Positions 1 to 6,578 of a stretch of 6,625 bases of DNA are shown here, piece by piece; the first letter of the stretch is position 1; every line of letters begins with the position of its first letter. Origin of the DNA: Chloroflexota bacterium (GTDB taxonomy: Bacteria; Chloroflexota; Anaerolineae; Aggregatilineales; Aggregatilineaceae); the NCBI GenBank assembly GCA_016234525.1, contig JACRBK010000448.1, forward strand, positions 1 to 6,625, read 5' to 3'. The notes under the pieces were generated by a model. It searched no databases. It had not been told where the DNA came from and was given only the letters and a program-made list of their open reading frames with translations. A program made the translations under genes and the position numbers.

Positions 1-783
1 CAGGAATTTTTTGTCGATGCGGCCCGCTGGTATTTGCAGCTTGATCGTTTTCAGCCCGACCAAATTCTTGAATACCGCATCCAAGAGGCGGAGGCGCGTT
101 CGCTGTTGGTGGCTGATGAACCGCCTATCCCTGATGAATCCGCGCGCCCGGTGGCGACGATTAAACCGCCGCTGCGTACACCTGCGCCCTTTGTCGAAGC
201 GGTGGCCGAAGGTACCGCCGCCCCCGGTGGGGGGGCCGTTGCCGCATTAGCTGGAACACTCAGCGCGGCGCTGGCAGAAATGGTCAGCCGCCTGACAATA
301 GGCAAAAAGCGTTATGCCGATGTAGAAACAATCATGCAGGCGATCACCGCTGCCGCATCTGATCTGCGTGGGCGGCTGCTGGCCGCGATTGACGAGGATA
401 TTCAAGCATTTGAGGCCGTGATGGATGCTTTCCGCCTGCCGAAAGACGATCCCGGACGCGGCGCAGCGATCCAGAAAGCGACGGCACACGCCGCCGATGT
501 GCCGCTTAGTGTGGCGCGGCTGGCGATAGAAGCCATGCAGCTTGCCGAAAAAGCCGCCACACAGGGCAACTTGAATGCCGCCAGCGATGCCGGAGTCGCC
601 GCCCTGATGGGATTGGCGGCGGTTGAAGGAGCAGCCCTAAACGTGCGTGTTAATGCGGTCAGCCTGGAAGATGCGGTGCTGGCGGCTCGTTATCGCAGCG
701 AAGCGGCGGCCCTGGTCGAACAGGCGCGGGTGCTGCGTGATAATGCGATCCTGGCGGCTGAACGACGAGCTGGAATTAGTTAA
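1..783 (+). CDS. ftcD: Bifunctional glutamate formimidoyltransferase / formimidoyltetrahydrofolate cyclodeaminase, 3' part (5' end outside window)
   Basis: The reading frame is open from the first base to the TAA at 781–783, so the true start lies upstream; the TTG at 34 is not a start. About 260 codons are visible. Codons 1–30 (DAARWYLQLDRF...PDQILEYRI) resemble the end of the formimidoyltransferase C-terminal subdomain. A Pro-rich linker follows (about codons 40–61). From about codon 62 comes a complete cyclodeaminase domain with its hallmark Gly-rich start (EGTAAPGGGAVAALAG, PGGG at codons 75–78), then LTIGKKRY and an Ala-rich helical remainder ending NLNAASDAGVAALMGL...NVRVN. In known enzymes the first domain moves the formimino group from formimidoyl-glutamate to tetrahydrofolate, and the second releases ammonia to give 5,10-methenyl-THF, in the cytoplasm, usually late in histidine degradation. 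The one-polypeptide fusion is the animal-type layout and also occurs in bacteria. No other hut gene is visible. The family call is firm; the activity is inferred from homology. Confidence 0.9.
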   Translation, partial: QEFFVDAARWYLQLDRFQPDQILEYRIQEAEARSLLVADEPPIPDESARPVATIKPPLRTPAPFVEAVAEGTAAPGGGAVAALAGTLSAALAEMVSRLTIGKKRYADVETIMQAITAAASDLRGRLLAAIDEDIQAFEAVMDAFRLPKDDPGRGAAIQKATAHAADVPLSVARLAIEAMQLAEKAATQGNLNAASDAGVAALMGLAAVEGAALNVRVNAVSLEDAVLAARYRSEAAALVEQARVLRDNAILAAERRAGIS

Positions 784-791
784 AGTAGCGT

Positions 792-796
792 AAGGA
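792..796 (+). promoter_or_regulatory. Ribosome binding site for the M23 lipoprotein gene
   Basis: AAGGA lies 10 nt before a GTG codon at 807. It supports the GTG start, which is also the only nearby start that gives a basic n-region followed by a hydrophobic segment and a lipobox. Confidence 0.65.
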
Positions 797-806
797 CTGA
801 GAAATC

Positions 807-2021
807 GTGGAACGTTTCGTCAAAAAATCTCTCTGGGGTTGGTTGGTGCTGGCGATCATACTGCTTTCGGCGTGTGATAGCGGCTCGCCGTCGACTAATT
901 CAACCAGCACACCGACGGCTGGCCCGACAGCGGATCAACTGGGAACTCTGATCGCCATGCAGCAGAAGGCGACCCGCGTCCCCAGCGCGACTCCCTGGCC
1001 GTCAGAAACTCCCACCTATACCCCTTCGCCCTCCGAGACAGCATCACCTACCCCGGCGCCGACCGATACCTTTACCCCTTCGGCGACCTTTGAACCCACC
1101 AATACTTTGACGCTAGCTCCGACGAATGCTCCACCGACTCCCTCGCCTTATCCGACAAACACGCCGCGTGGAAATCAGGCCATTCAGGTTTTGGTTCCGC
1201 CCACGCTGGTGATGCCTACCGCTGTAGCTATGTTCATGTTTGATCAGACGCACGAGATACAAGATCACTATTGGTTTGCCCGACCGTTCCCGCGTGATCC
1301 GACCAACACAATCAAAGATTATGCGTCGCGCAGTTATCCCTATGGCACCAGCGGCGATTCCGAGCTTCAAACGCATTATGGCCTCGATATTCAGAATATC
1401 GCCGGTACAGCCGTGCTGGCGGTCGGCAGCGGGTGGGTTATGTATGCGGGGAGTGATCTTGATATACAGTTTGGGCCTCGCAAAGATTTTTATGGCAACC
1501 TGGTCGTGATCGAACACGATCTCACCGCCCCGGACGGACGCAAGTTGTATACCCTGTACGGCCATATGCGCGAAACCAGCGTGGAAACCGGTCAGCGCGT
1601 CGAACTTCAACAAAAAATTGGAGAAGTTGGCTCAACCGGGGTAGCTTTGGGCGCACATCTGCACCTGGAAGTGCGCATCGGCGATCCCCATGACTATGGC
1701 AGCACCTATAACCCCGACCTGTGGATTCGTCCCTGGGCGGGTTATGGAACCCTCGCCGGGCGCATCACCGATGCCACCGGACACCGGCTCTATGGCATGA
1801 CGATCAATCTGCTGCCGCTGAGCGGCCCGGATCGTTATACTTTTTCGTATGCGGACGACGGCCCGAATTCCGATCCCTATTACGGCGAGCACTTCACCTA
1901 TGGCGATCTACCGGCGGGCCGATATCAGGTGATTGTGCGTAAGCGCGGTGTGCTGCGTTTTAACGGCGAAGTGAACATCATCGACGGTCAAACAAGCTGG
2001 ATCGATATTGTGTTGAATTAA
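807..2021 (+). CDS. Secreted lipoprotein, M23 (LytM-type) metallopeptidase with C-terminal beta-sandwich-like domain
   Basis: The protein has 404 residues and starts at GTG. Residues 1–22 form a lipoprotein signal: basic MERFVKK, a hydrophobic stretch, then the lipobox LSAC with Cys23 as the lipidated residue. Residues 35–121 are a Thr/Pro/Ser-rich low-complexity linker, probably extended through the cell wall or surface layer. The M23 domain spans about 185–305. It has HYGLD (His190, Asp194), YGHM (His253) and HLHLE (His284, His286), so all metal and catalytic positions of the LytM family are present. M23 enzymes cut peptide cross-links of peptidoglycan or act as cell-wall regulators. Residues 313–404 (AGRITDATG... 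to ...IDIVLN) look like a carboxypeptidase-regulatory or other Ig-like beta domain, perhaps for surface binding. It lies 23 nt after the cyclodeaminase gene and is probably co-transcribed with it, though no functional tie is obvious. The peptidase call is strong; the substrate is unknown. Confidence 0.87.
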   Translation: MERFVKKSLWGWLVLAIILLSACDSGSPSTNSTSTPTAGPTADQLGTLIAMQQKATRVPSATPWPSETPTYTPSPSETASPTPAPTDTFTPSATFEPTNTLTLAPTNAPPTPSPYPTNTPRGNQAIQVLVPPTLVMPTAVAMFMFDQTHEIQDHYWFARPFPRDPTNTIKDYASRSYPYGTSGDSELQTHYGLDIQNIAGTAVLAVGSGWVMYAGSDLDIQFGPRKDFYGNLVVIEHDLTAPDGRKLYTLYGHMRETSVETGQRVELQQKIGEVGSTGVALGAHLHLEVRIGDPHDYGSTYNPDLWIRPWAGYGTLAGRITDATGHRLYGMTINLLPLSGPDRYTFSYADDGPNSDPYYGEHFTYGDLPAGRYQVIVRKRGVLRFNGEVNIIDGQTSWIDIVLN

Positions 2022-2023
2022 AA

Positions 2024-2064
2024 ATTTTCCGCCCTTGCACCGTTAAGTGGCAGGGGCGGAAAAT
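2024..2064. terminator. Bidirectional intrinsic terminator between convergent genes
   Basis: The left arm (2024–2040, ATTTTCCGCCCTTGCAC) pairs with the right arm (2047–2064) through one G·T wobble and one bulged C, with the six-base loop CGTTAA. The arms are GC-rich inside and A/T outside, so the stem is followed by a T-run on either strand (ATTTT on plus, TTTTTAA on minus). It lies just after the M23 stop and abuts the stop codon of the leftward amidohydrolase gene, so it can end both transcripts. Confidence 0.85.
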
Positions 2065-2067
2065 ATT

Positions 2068-3678
2068 TTACTCAAATATCCGGTGTTTCCATCCCCCATC
2101 GATCAGTGTACCTACTACCTGCACGGCGAGCAGTTCGTCCGGCGAAATCGTGTAGGGATCCCGATCCAACACGACGAGATCAGCCAGGAAACCGGGCGCG
2201 AGTGTTCCGAGGTCGTGTTCCATCCCGGCGGCATAAGCTGGCCCTTGCGTGAACCCGCGCAGCGTCGTGTCTACATCCAGCCGCCCATCCGGGAACCAGC
2301 CCTCCGGCCCCGGCGATCCATCAGGACGGCGGCGCGTGACGGCGGCGAAGATCCCCTTGAACGGCTCGAATGGCTCCACCGGAGAATCAGAACCGAATGC
2401 CAGCCGCGCCCCGGCCTCGATCTGCGTCCGCCAGTTATAACTCCACCGCGCGCGCGCTCCCCAGTAACGCTCGGACATTTCCCAATCCGAGGTCGCATGA
2501 ATCGGCTGCATCGAGGCGATCACGTCCAGCGCGCCGAGTCGGTGGGCATCGTCCGGGTGGATCAACTGGACATGCTCGATTCGGTGCCGCCGCGCCGGGC
2601 GGGAAATCCCTCGCGCTGCTTCTTCGCCGCGCACCGCTTCGAACACGTCTAACACATCATGCACCGCCCGATCCCCAATCGCGTGGATCGCGGACGACAT
2701 CCCGGCGGCGCTGGCCCGGCTGACGAGATCGTACATTTCCTCTTTATCAGTGACGACGATCCCATAATTATCCGGCTCGTTTTCAAACGGCTCGATCATG
2801 TGGGCCGTGCGTGGGCCGAGCGCCCCATCGGCGAAAATTTTGAGGCTGCCGATCCGCAGCCAGTCATCCCCAAAACCGGAACGAATACCGAGTTCGTGCG
2901 CGTGCGTGATCCAGGGCGCGTTGATCTGTTTGATTACACGCAGCCCTAAGCGGCCCTGTTCGCGCAGCAGTTGGAGGGCCACCATACAGCTTGGATTATC
3001 GTAATCGTGAATCCCGGTCAGCCCGGCGGCCCACGCGAGCGTCTGCGCTTCGACCATCCACGCGGCGACCTGTTCCGGCGCAGGTTTGGGAATTTTGGAC
3101 GATACCAGCAGCATTGCCGGGTCTTCGAGCAGAATCCCGGTGGGCGCGCCGGACGAATCACGCTGGAAACTGCCGCCCGCCGGATCGGGTGTATGCGCCG
3201 TGATCCCGGCAGCACGCAGGGCGGCGCTGTTCACCCAGGCGGCGTGTCCGCTTTTGGCGGTGAGATAAACCGGGTGATCGGGGGCCACGCTGTCAAGATC
3301 AGCGGCGGTGGGAAAAGTGCGATCCGGCCAATAGACCTGCGACCAACCGAACCCGGTGATCCACTCCCCCGGCGGAAGGCGGCGGGCGCGCTCGGCCACG
3401 CGGCGCAGCGCCTCGGCTTTGGTCGGGACTTCGAACACGTTGACGCTGTATAATGCCCGCGCCACGCCTTCCCAATGGATATGCGCGTCGATCAGGCCAG
3501 GGATCACCGTTCGTCCTCCGGCGTTCGTCTGGACCGTTCCCGGCCCGGCGAGCGCGCGGATCGTATCATCGTCCCCCACCGCGACGATCCGCCTCCGCTG
3601 GATCGCCAGCGCGGATGCCTGCGGCTGTGCCGGGTTGAGCGTGTAAATTCGAGCGTTATAGAGAATCTGGTCGATCAT
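2068..3678 (-). CDS. Metal-dependent amidohydrolase, YtcJ/NfdA-type (Amidohydro_3)
   Basis: This is a complete 536-residue protein, close to the usual 530–570 of the family, with no signal peptide, so it is likely cytoplasmic. A short N-terminal beta region (LYNARIYTLNP, IVAVGDD) leads to the metal motif VIPGLIDAHIHWEG (His66, His68). Further TIM-barrel landmarks are Lys280 in SLKIFADGALG (the likely carbamylated or bridging lysine position), His332 in AIHAIGDRA, His369 in HRIEHVQ and Asp431 in FGSDSPVEP. The C-terminus returns to the small beta domain (GTLAPGFLADLVVLDRDP). Relatives hydrolyse C–N bonds in amides, N-substituted formamides or cyclic substrates; the substrate here cannot be read from sequence. 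The ATG at 3676–3678 fits the domain start. It is the second gene of a leftward pair, 37 nt after the STAND gene, with no terminator between them, so co-transcription is likely. Confidence 0.9.
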   Translation of the reverse strand: MIDQILYNARIYTLNPAQPQASALAIQRRRIVAVGDDDTIRALAGPGTVQTNAGGRTVIPGLIDAHIHWEGVARALYSVNVFEVPTKAEALRRVAERARRLPPGEWITGFGWSQVYWPDRTFPTAADLDSVAPDHPVYLTAKSGHAAWVNSAALRAAGITAHTPDPAGGSFQRDSSGAPTGILLEDPAMLLVSSKIPKPAPEQVAAWMVEAQTLAWAAGLTGIHDYDNPSCMVALQLLREQGRLGLRVIKQINAPWITHAHELGIRSGFGDDWLRIGSLKIFADGALGPRTAHMIEPFENEPDNYGIVVTDKEEMYDLVSRASAAGMSSAIHAIGDRAVHDVLDVFEAVRGEEAARGISRPARRHRIEHVQLIHPDDAHRLGALDVIASMQPIHATSDWEMSERYWGARARWSYNWRTQIEAGARLAFGSDSPVEPFEPFKGIFAAVTRRRPDGSPGPEGWFPDGRLDVDTTLRGFTQGPAYAAGMEHDLGTLAPGFLADLVVLDRDPYTISPDELLAVQVVGTLIDGGWKHRIFE

Positions 3679-3690
3679 GTTTATTCTTCA

Positions 3691-3694
3691 CTCC
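3691..3694 (-). promoter_or_regulatory. Probable ribosome binding site of the amidohydrolase gene
   Basis: On the minus strand GGAG sits 12 nt before the ATG, inside the 37-nt gap after the STAND stop codon. The spacing is a little long. It supports separate initiation rather than translational coupling by overlap. Confidence 0.45.
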
Positions 3695-3715
3695 CGTTTT
3701 GGCTGCGTTTTGCCA

Positions 3716-6385
3716 CTATGCCTGCCCCCCGCCCAGTTTGGTGCGCACACGGGCGATCCTTTGATCTGACCTCGCCACCAAATGCGCCGCGCCGATCTCC
3801 GCATAAATCACCCGCGACTGTTGGTAGTGGTCCAGGGCGCGCTCAAGCTCACCTTGTTTCTCATACACCACGCCGAGATTATTCAGATCGTTGGATTCGC
3901 CCATCCGGTCGCCGATCTCGCGGCGAATAACCAACGCCTGTTGGTAGTACTCGATAGCGCGTTCCACCTGCCCCAGGTCGGCATAGGCCAGGCCCAGGTT
4001 GCCCAGGTCGTTCCCTTCGCCGCGCCGGTCGCCAATCTCGCGCCGGATGACCAACGCCTGCTGGTAGAAGTCGATAGCGCGTTCCACCTGCCCCAGGTCG
4101 GCGTAGGCCAGGCCCAGGTTGCCCAGTTGATTGCCTTCGCCGCGCCGGTCGCCAATCTCGCGGTCAATGACCAACGCCTGCTGATAGTATTCGATAGCGC
4201 GTTCCACCTGCCCCAGGTTTCTGTAGGCAATCCCCAGGTTGCCCAGGTCGGCCCCTTCGCCGCGCCGGTCGCCAATCTCGCGATCAATGACCAACGCCTG
4301 CTGATAGTATTCGATAGCGCGTTCCACCTGCCCCAGGTTTCTGTAGGCATTACCCAGGTTGCCCAGGTCGGCTCCTTCGCCGCGCCGATCACCGATCTCG
4401 CGCTGGATGACCAACGCCTGCTGATAGAATTCGATAGCGCGTTCCACCTGCCCCAGGTCAGCATAGACCAAACCCAATCCCATAAGACTGTTCGCTTCGC
4501 CAGACCGATGGCCAATCTCGTGGTCAATATCTAACGATTGCTGATAGAATTCGATGGCGTGAGCTACTTGTCCCAAGTTTTTATAGTTATTGCCCAAATG
4601 CAATAAGTGACTGGCCTGATCGCGGCGGTGGTCCTGCCGGGCAGCCGCCTCAGCCGCCTGCGATAACAACCCAACGGCCTGGATATAATAACCACTGTAA
4701 TCCAATACCTCGCTGTTTACATACAGATTCCACGCGAAGCGCTCCACCTCGGCATACCGCCCGGCGGACATAGCCCAACCTGCCGCGCCCAAAAAGTTGT
4801 CGATTTCCGGGCGCAGGGCCGCGAAGTTGGCTAAGCTGGGGGTGTTATAACGTTTGGTGTAATTGATACAAGCCTCCAACGCTTTGCCGCGCTGTTCGTC
4901 GCTGGTCTGCGCTTTGGCGTAACTGTACGACAGGTCATGCACCCGGTAAAAACAGGCCCGATCATCAGAAGGAGGAACCCGTTCGGCTAAGCCGCGCCGG
5001 GCCAGCGTAGTCAACAGACTTTCGACGGCAGATAATTCGCGTTCGATCAGCAGCGCCAGCAGTTCAGGCGTAGCGCGCGGCGCGAACAGCGCGCCAAACG
5101 CCAGAAACACCCGCCGGGACTCCGCGTCCAGCGCGTTCAGGCTTACTTCGATCAGTTCGCCAAAGCTACGCCGCCCCGCGTCGGCGAAATCTTCTGGCAT
5201 CCGCAGGGTATGGGGCGCATCCTGAATCCGGCGCAGCAGTTCGCCCGCCGAAAGATCATCTTCTTTCAGGTTTTTGGCGGCGACTTCCAGCGCAAAAGCA
5301 TGGCGGCCCAGTTTTTCGCATAGATCGCCCGCCGCCGGGTCGTTTGCCAGGTCACGCCCGGCATAAAAACTCAGCAGTTCGAGCGCTTGCGCCGGTTCCA
5401 GATCGCCCACCTGCCGCAGTGATCCATCCAGCGGATAACGCTGGCGCGACGTGATCAACACCGGCAGGCCGCGCGGTACAGCTTTCAGTGCCGTGTGCAG
5501 CGCTTCGCCGTTCCAAACATCATCAAGCACCAACAGTCTCGCACCCGAACCGCCGATCATCTGCCGCACAACCGCGATCTGCGCGTCCCCGGTCTGGCTG
5601 GCAACAGCGCGGTGCGCGTCGAAAGGCCGGGCCAGCGCCTCAAACAGTGCCCCGGCTTCGGCGCTGCCCGTTTTTAACCACAGCGCCGGGCCTTTGCTGT
5701 CGCCTACACGCCCGGCAGTGATCGCCGCCGCCAGCACGGTTTTGCCCATGCCGCCGAAACCGTGCAGCAGCACCCGTTGGCCCTGGTCTAGCAGGGTGTT
5801 TACTTCACTGACCAGCACATCACGCCCGATCAGTTTGGGTGGCTGATCCGGCACATCGTCAGCAGCGCGGGCGAAAACGGCGGTCTGCACCGTCAGGCTC
5901 CCGGTGATCGGAGTCAGTGGGGAATCCGGCACGCCGTCGCGCCATTTGACCAGCGCCAGCAGCAGCTTGGCTTTAAGGCTGTCCACCGTCGTGAATTGGG
6001 CGCGGATCAGGGTATCGATCCGTTTTTTGAAGGCCGCGAGTTTATCGTGATGCTCAAGATCGGTGGTGTCGTGGGGCCAGGGGTGAGCCGGGTCCACGAG
6101 AAAACACAGCCGTTCCAGGCCGCGTTCGCCCGCGTAATCAAACTCGATCTCGGTCACGCTGCGATCATAACCGCTCTCGATATACCCGTACCGGTGCGCG
6201 AAAATGCCGACATATACATCGGCTTCGCTTAGTTTGCGTTTGCTGCCCTCGGTGGCTCCCACGCCCATCGCCTCGAAGTGCTCCATAGCAATCGGGAAAA
6301 AATCCAATTCGATGCAGGCGTCAATCGCCGCCTGGCGATATTCGACTAAATCGCGGCTGGTGCTGCCGATAAACACTTTTTTCAT
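3716..6385 (-). CDS. STAND ATPase: DUF4062 – NB-ARC – TPR repeat protein (bacterial NLR-like sensor)
   Basis: The protein has 889 residues from the ATG at 6385. Residues 1–85 match DUF4062 (MKKVFIGSTSRDLVEYRQA, DVYVGIFAHRYGYIE, SVTEIEFDYA), with an associated strand and helices to about 150 (RLCFLVDPAHPWP, KLAAFKKRI). The NB-ARC switch follows: Walker A GFGGMGKT (209–216), Walker B LLVLDDVW (284–291), sensor ITSR (311–314), GRHAFAL (360–366, the GLPLAL position), a winged-helix-like part (about 405–480) and VHDL (482–485, the MHD position). A divergent helical section (about 500–590) precedes seven 40-residue TPR units (591–870). In this class the repeats usually sense a ligand or hold the switch off, ATP-driven oligomerisation follows, and the N-terminal domain acts as effector or adaptor. 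Such proteins include anti-phage sensors and regulators; which applies here is unknown. No key ATPase motif is missing and no transmembrane segment is seen. It heads a leftward pair with the amidohydrolase. Confidence 0.9.
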   Translation of the reverse strand: MKKVFIGSTSRDLVEYRQAAIDACIELDFFPIAMEHFEAMGVGATEGSKRKLSEADVYVGIFAHRYGYIESGYDRSVTEIEFDYAGERGLERLCFLVDPAHPWPHDTTDLEHHDKLAAFKKRIDTLIRAQFTTVDSLKAKLLLALVKWRDGVPDSPLTPITGSLTVQTAVFARAADDVPDQPPKLIGRDVLVSEVNTLLDQGQRVLLHGFGGMGKTVLAAAITAGRVGDSKGPALWLKTGSAEAGALFEALARPFDAHRAVASQTGDAQIAVVRQMIGGSGARLLVLDDVWNGEALHTALKAVPRGLPVLITSRQRYPLDGSLRQVGDLEPAQALELLSFYAGRDLANDPAAGDLCEKLGRHAFALEVAAKNLKEDDLSAGELLRRIQDAPHTLRMPEDFADAGRRSFGELIEVSLNALDAESRRVFLAFGALFAPRATPELLALLIERELSAVESLLTTLARRGLAERVPPSDDRACFYRVHDLSYSYAKAQTSDEQRGKALEACINYTKRYNTPSLANFAALRPEIDNFLGAAGWAMSAGRYAEVERFAWNLYVNSEVLDYSGYYIQAVGLLSQAAEAAARQDHRRDQASHLLHLGNNYKNLGQVAHAIEFYQQSLDIDHEIGHRSGEANSLMGLGLVYADLGQVERAIEFYQQALVIQREIGDRRGEGADLGNLGNAYRNLGQVERAIEYYQQALVIDREIGDRRGEGADLGNLGIAYRNLGQVERAIEYYQQALVIDREIGDRRGEGNQLGNLGLAYADLGQVERAIDFYQQALVIRREIGDRRGEGNDLGNLGLAYADLGQVERAIEYYQQALVIRREIGDRMGESNDLNNLGVVYEKQGELERALDHYQQSRVIYAEIGAAHLVARSDQRIARVRTKLGGGQA
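3776..4615 (-). repeat. Seven in-frame 120-bp repeats encoding TPR units
   Basis: Seven consecutive 120-bp units encode the 40-residue TPRs. In reading order they are 4496–4615, 4376–4495, 4256–4375, 4136–4255, 4016–4135, 3896–4015 and 3776–3895. The unit consensus runs LGNLGxAYxxLGQVERAIE, then YYQQALVI, then xREIGDRRGEG, carrying the TPR positions L-G-x-x-Y, A-I-x-x-Y and A. The first and last units are diverged. The middle five are close copies: the stretches 4141–4260 and 4261–4380 differ at only four of 120 positions by eye. The match includes silent positions, so the identity is at DNA level and implies recent duplication or gene conversion. Because 120 is a multiple of three, copy changes keep the frame. 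Confidence 0.95.
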
Positions 6386-6389
6386 GCGG

Positions 6390-6395
6390 CCCCCT
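6390..6395 (-). promoter_or_regulatory. Ribosome binding site that fixes the STAND start
   Basis: On the minus strand AGGGGG lies four nt before the ATG at 6385. The frame stays open upstream to a TTG at 6493, but that codon has no purine-rich site before it. The ATG also starts exactly at the conserved DUF4062 beginning (MKKVFIGSTSRDL), so the shorter form is preferred. Confidence 0.7.
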
Positions 6396-6422
6396 GGTGT
6401 GCTGATCCACGCTAACGCTAAT

Positions 6423-6431
6423 ATTATCACA
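6423..6431 (-). promoter_or_regulatory. Candidate extended -10 promoter for the STAND gene
   Basis: Read on the minus strand, TGT-GATAAT gives a five-of-six match to TATAAT with an upstream TGn. The implied start near 6416 would leave a leader of about 30 nt before the ATG at 6385. No good -35 box is found at 16–18 nt, so this is only a candidate. Confidence 0.35.
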
Positions 6432-6494
6432 CAAGCGCCAAAATTATCGGCGCATCCAACCCAACGGATTGCCGCTTTAAGTGTTGAGTGCAAC

Positions 6495-6523
6495 TTTACA
6501 AGAGAATTGAACTATGTTAAGAT
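6495..6523 (+). promoter_or_regulatory. Candidate rightward sigma-70-type promoter
   Basis: TTTACA (6495–6500; five of six to TTGACA) is followed after exactly 17 nt by TAAGAT (6518–6523; four of six to TATAAT) with an extended TGT just before it (6515–6517). Transcription would start near 6530 and run divergently from the STAND gene. No coding frame with a usable start follows before the window ends. The product is either a short RNA ending at the hairpin at 6551–6578 or a leader of a gene beyond the edge. Confidence 0.45.
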
Positions 6524-6550
6524 GTAGCAGTTTACGGTCATAAAAGTCTA

Positions 6551-6578
6551 GATCGCCTTGAGGGTGGTCTTTTGTTTT
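6551..6578 (+). terminator. Terminator-like hairpin with T-tract
   Basis: GATCGCC (6551–6557) pairs with GGTGGTC (6563–6569), including two G·T wobbles, around a five-base loop. TTTTGTTTT follows directly, with more T-rich sequence to 6586. AAAA at 6542–6545 can extend the stem with the first Ts after a bulge. The T-tract is on the plus strand, so it would stop rightward transcription. It sits about 20–40 nt after the predicted start from the promoter at 6495–6523, too close for a normal gene, and suits an attenuator or the end of a very short RNA. The wobbles make stability moderate. Confidence 0.45.

Noticed and set aside
1113..1613. Minus-strand open frame of 166 codons inside the M23 gene
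   Set aside because: It is antisense to conserved M23 motifs, has no domain of its own, and has no convincing ribosome site.
2047..2652. Plus-strand open frame of 201 codons and other overlapping plus frames across 2249–3646
   Set aside because: They are antisense to a clear amidohydrolase with full catalytic motifs. Their translations are Arg/Pro-rich shadows typical of GC-rich DNA.
3782..4534. Long open frame on the plus strand (250 codons) antisense to the TPR array, and another long minus-strand frame at 3883–4527
   Set aside because: The 120-bp repeat period is a multiple of three, so any frame open in one unit stays open in all. The translations are repetitive mirrors of the TPR sequence with no ribosome site or recognisable domain.
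3776..4615. Regular repeats considered as a CRISPR array
   Set aside because: The units are contiguous 120-bp coding copies with no alternating spacers, and they translate cleanly to TPR motifs.
6386..6493. N-terminal extension of the STAND protein by 36 residues from a TTG, including a hydrophobic stretch (ACVIILALAWIS) that could look like a membrane anchor
   Set aside because: There is no ribosome site before the TTG. A good AGGGGG site precedes the ATG at 6385, and DUF4062 proteins begin at the MKKVFIGS-type motif.
6483..6494. Small palindrome GTTG-AGTG-CAAC just before the -35 box, considered as an operator
   Set aside because: The arms are only four bases long, which is within chance expectation, and no regulator is known nearby.
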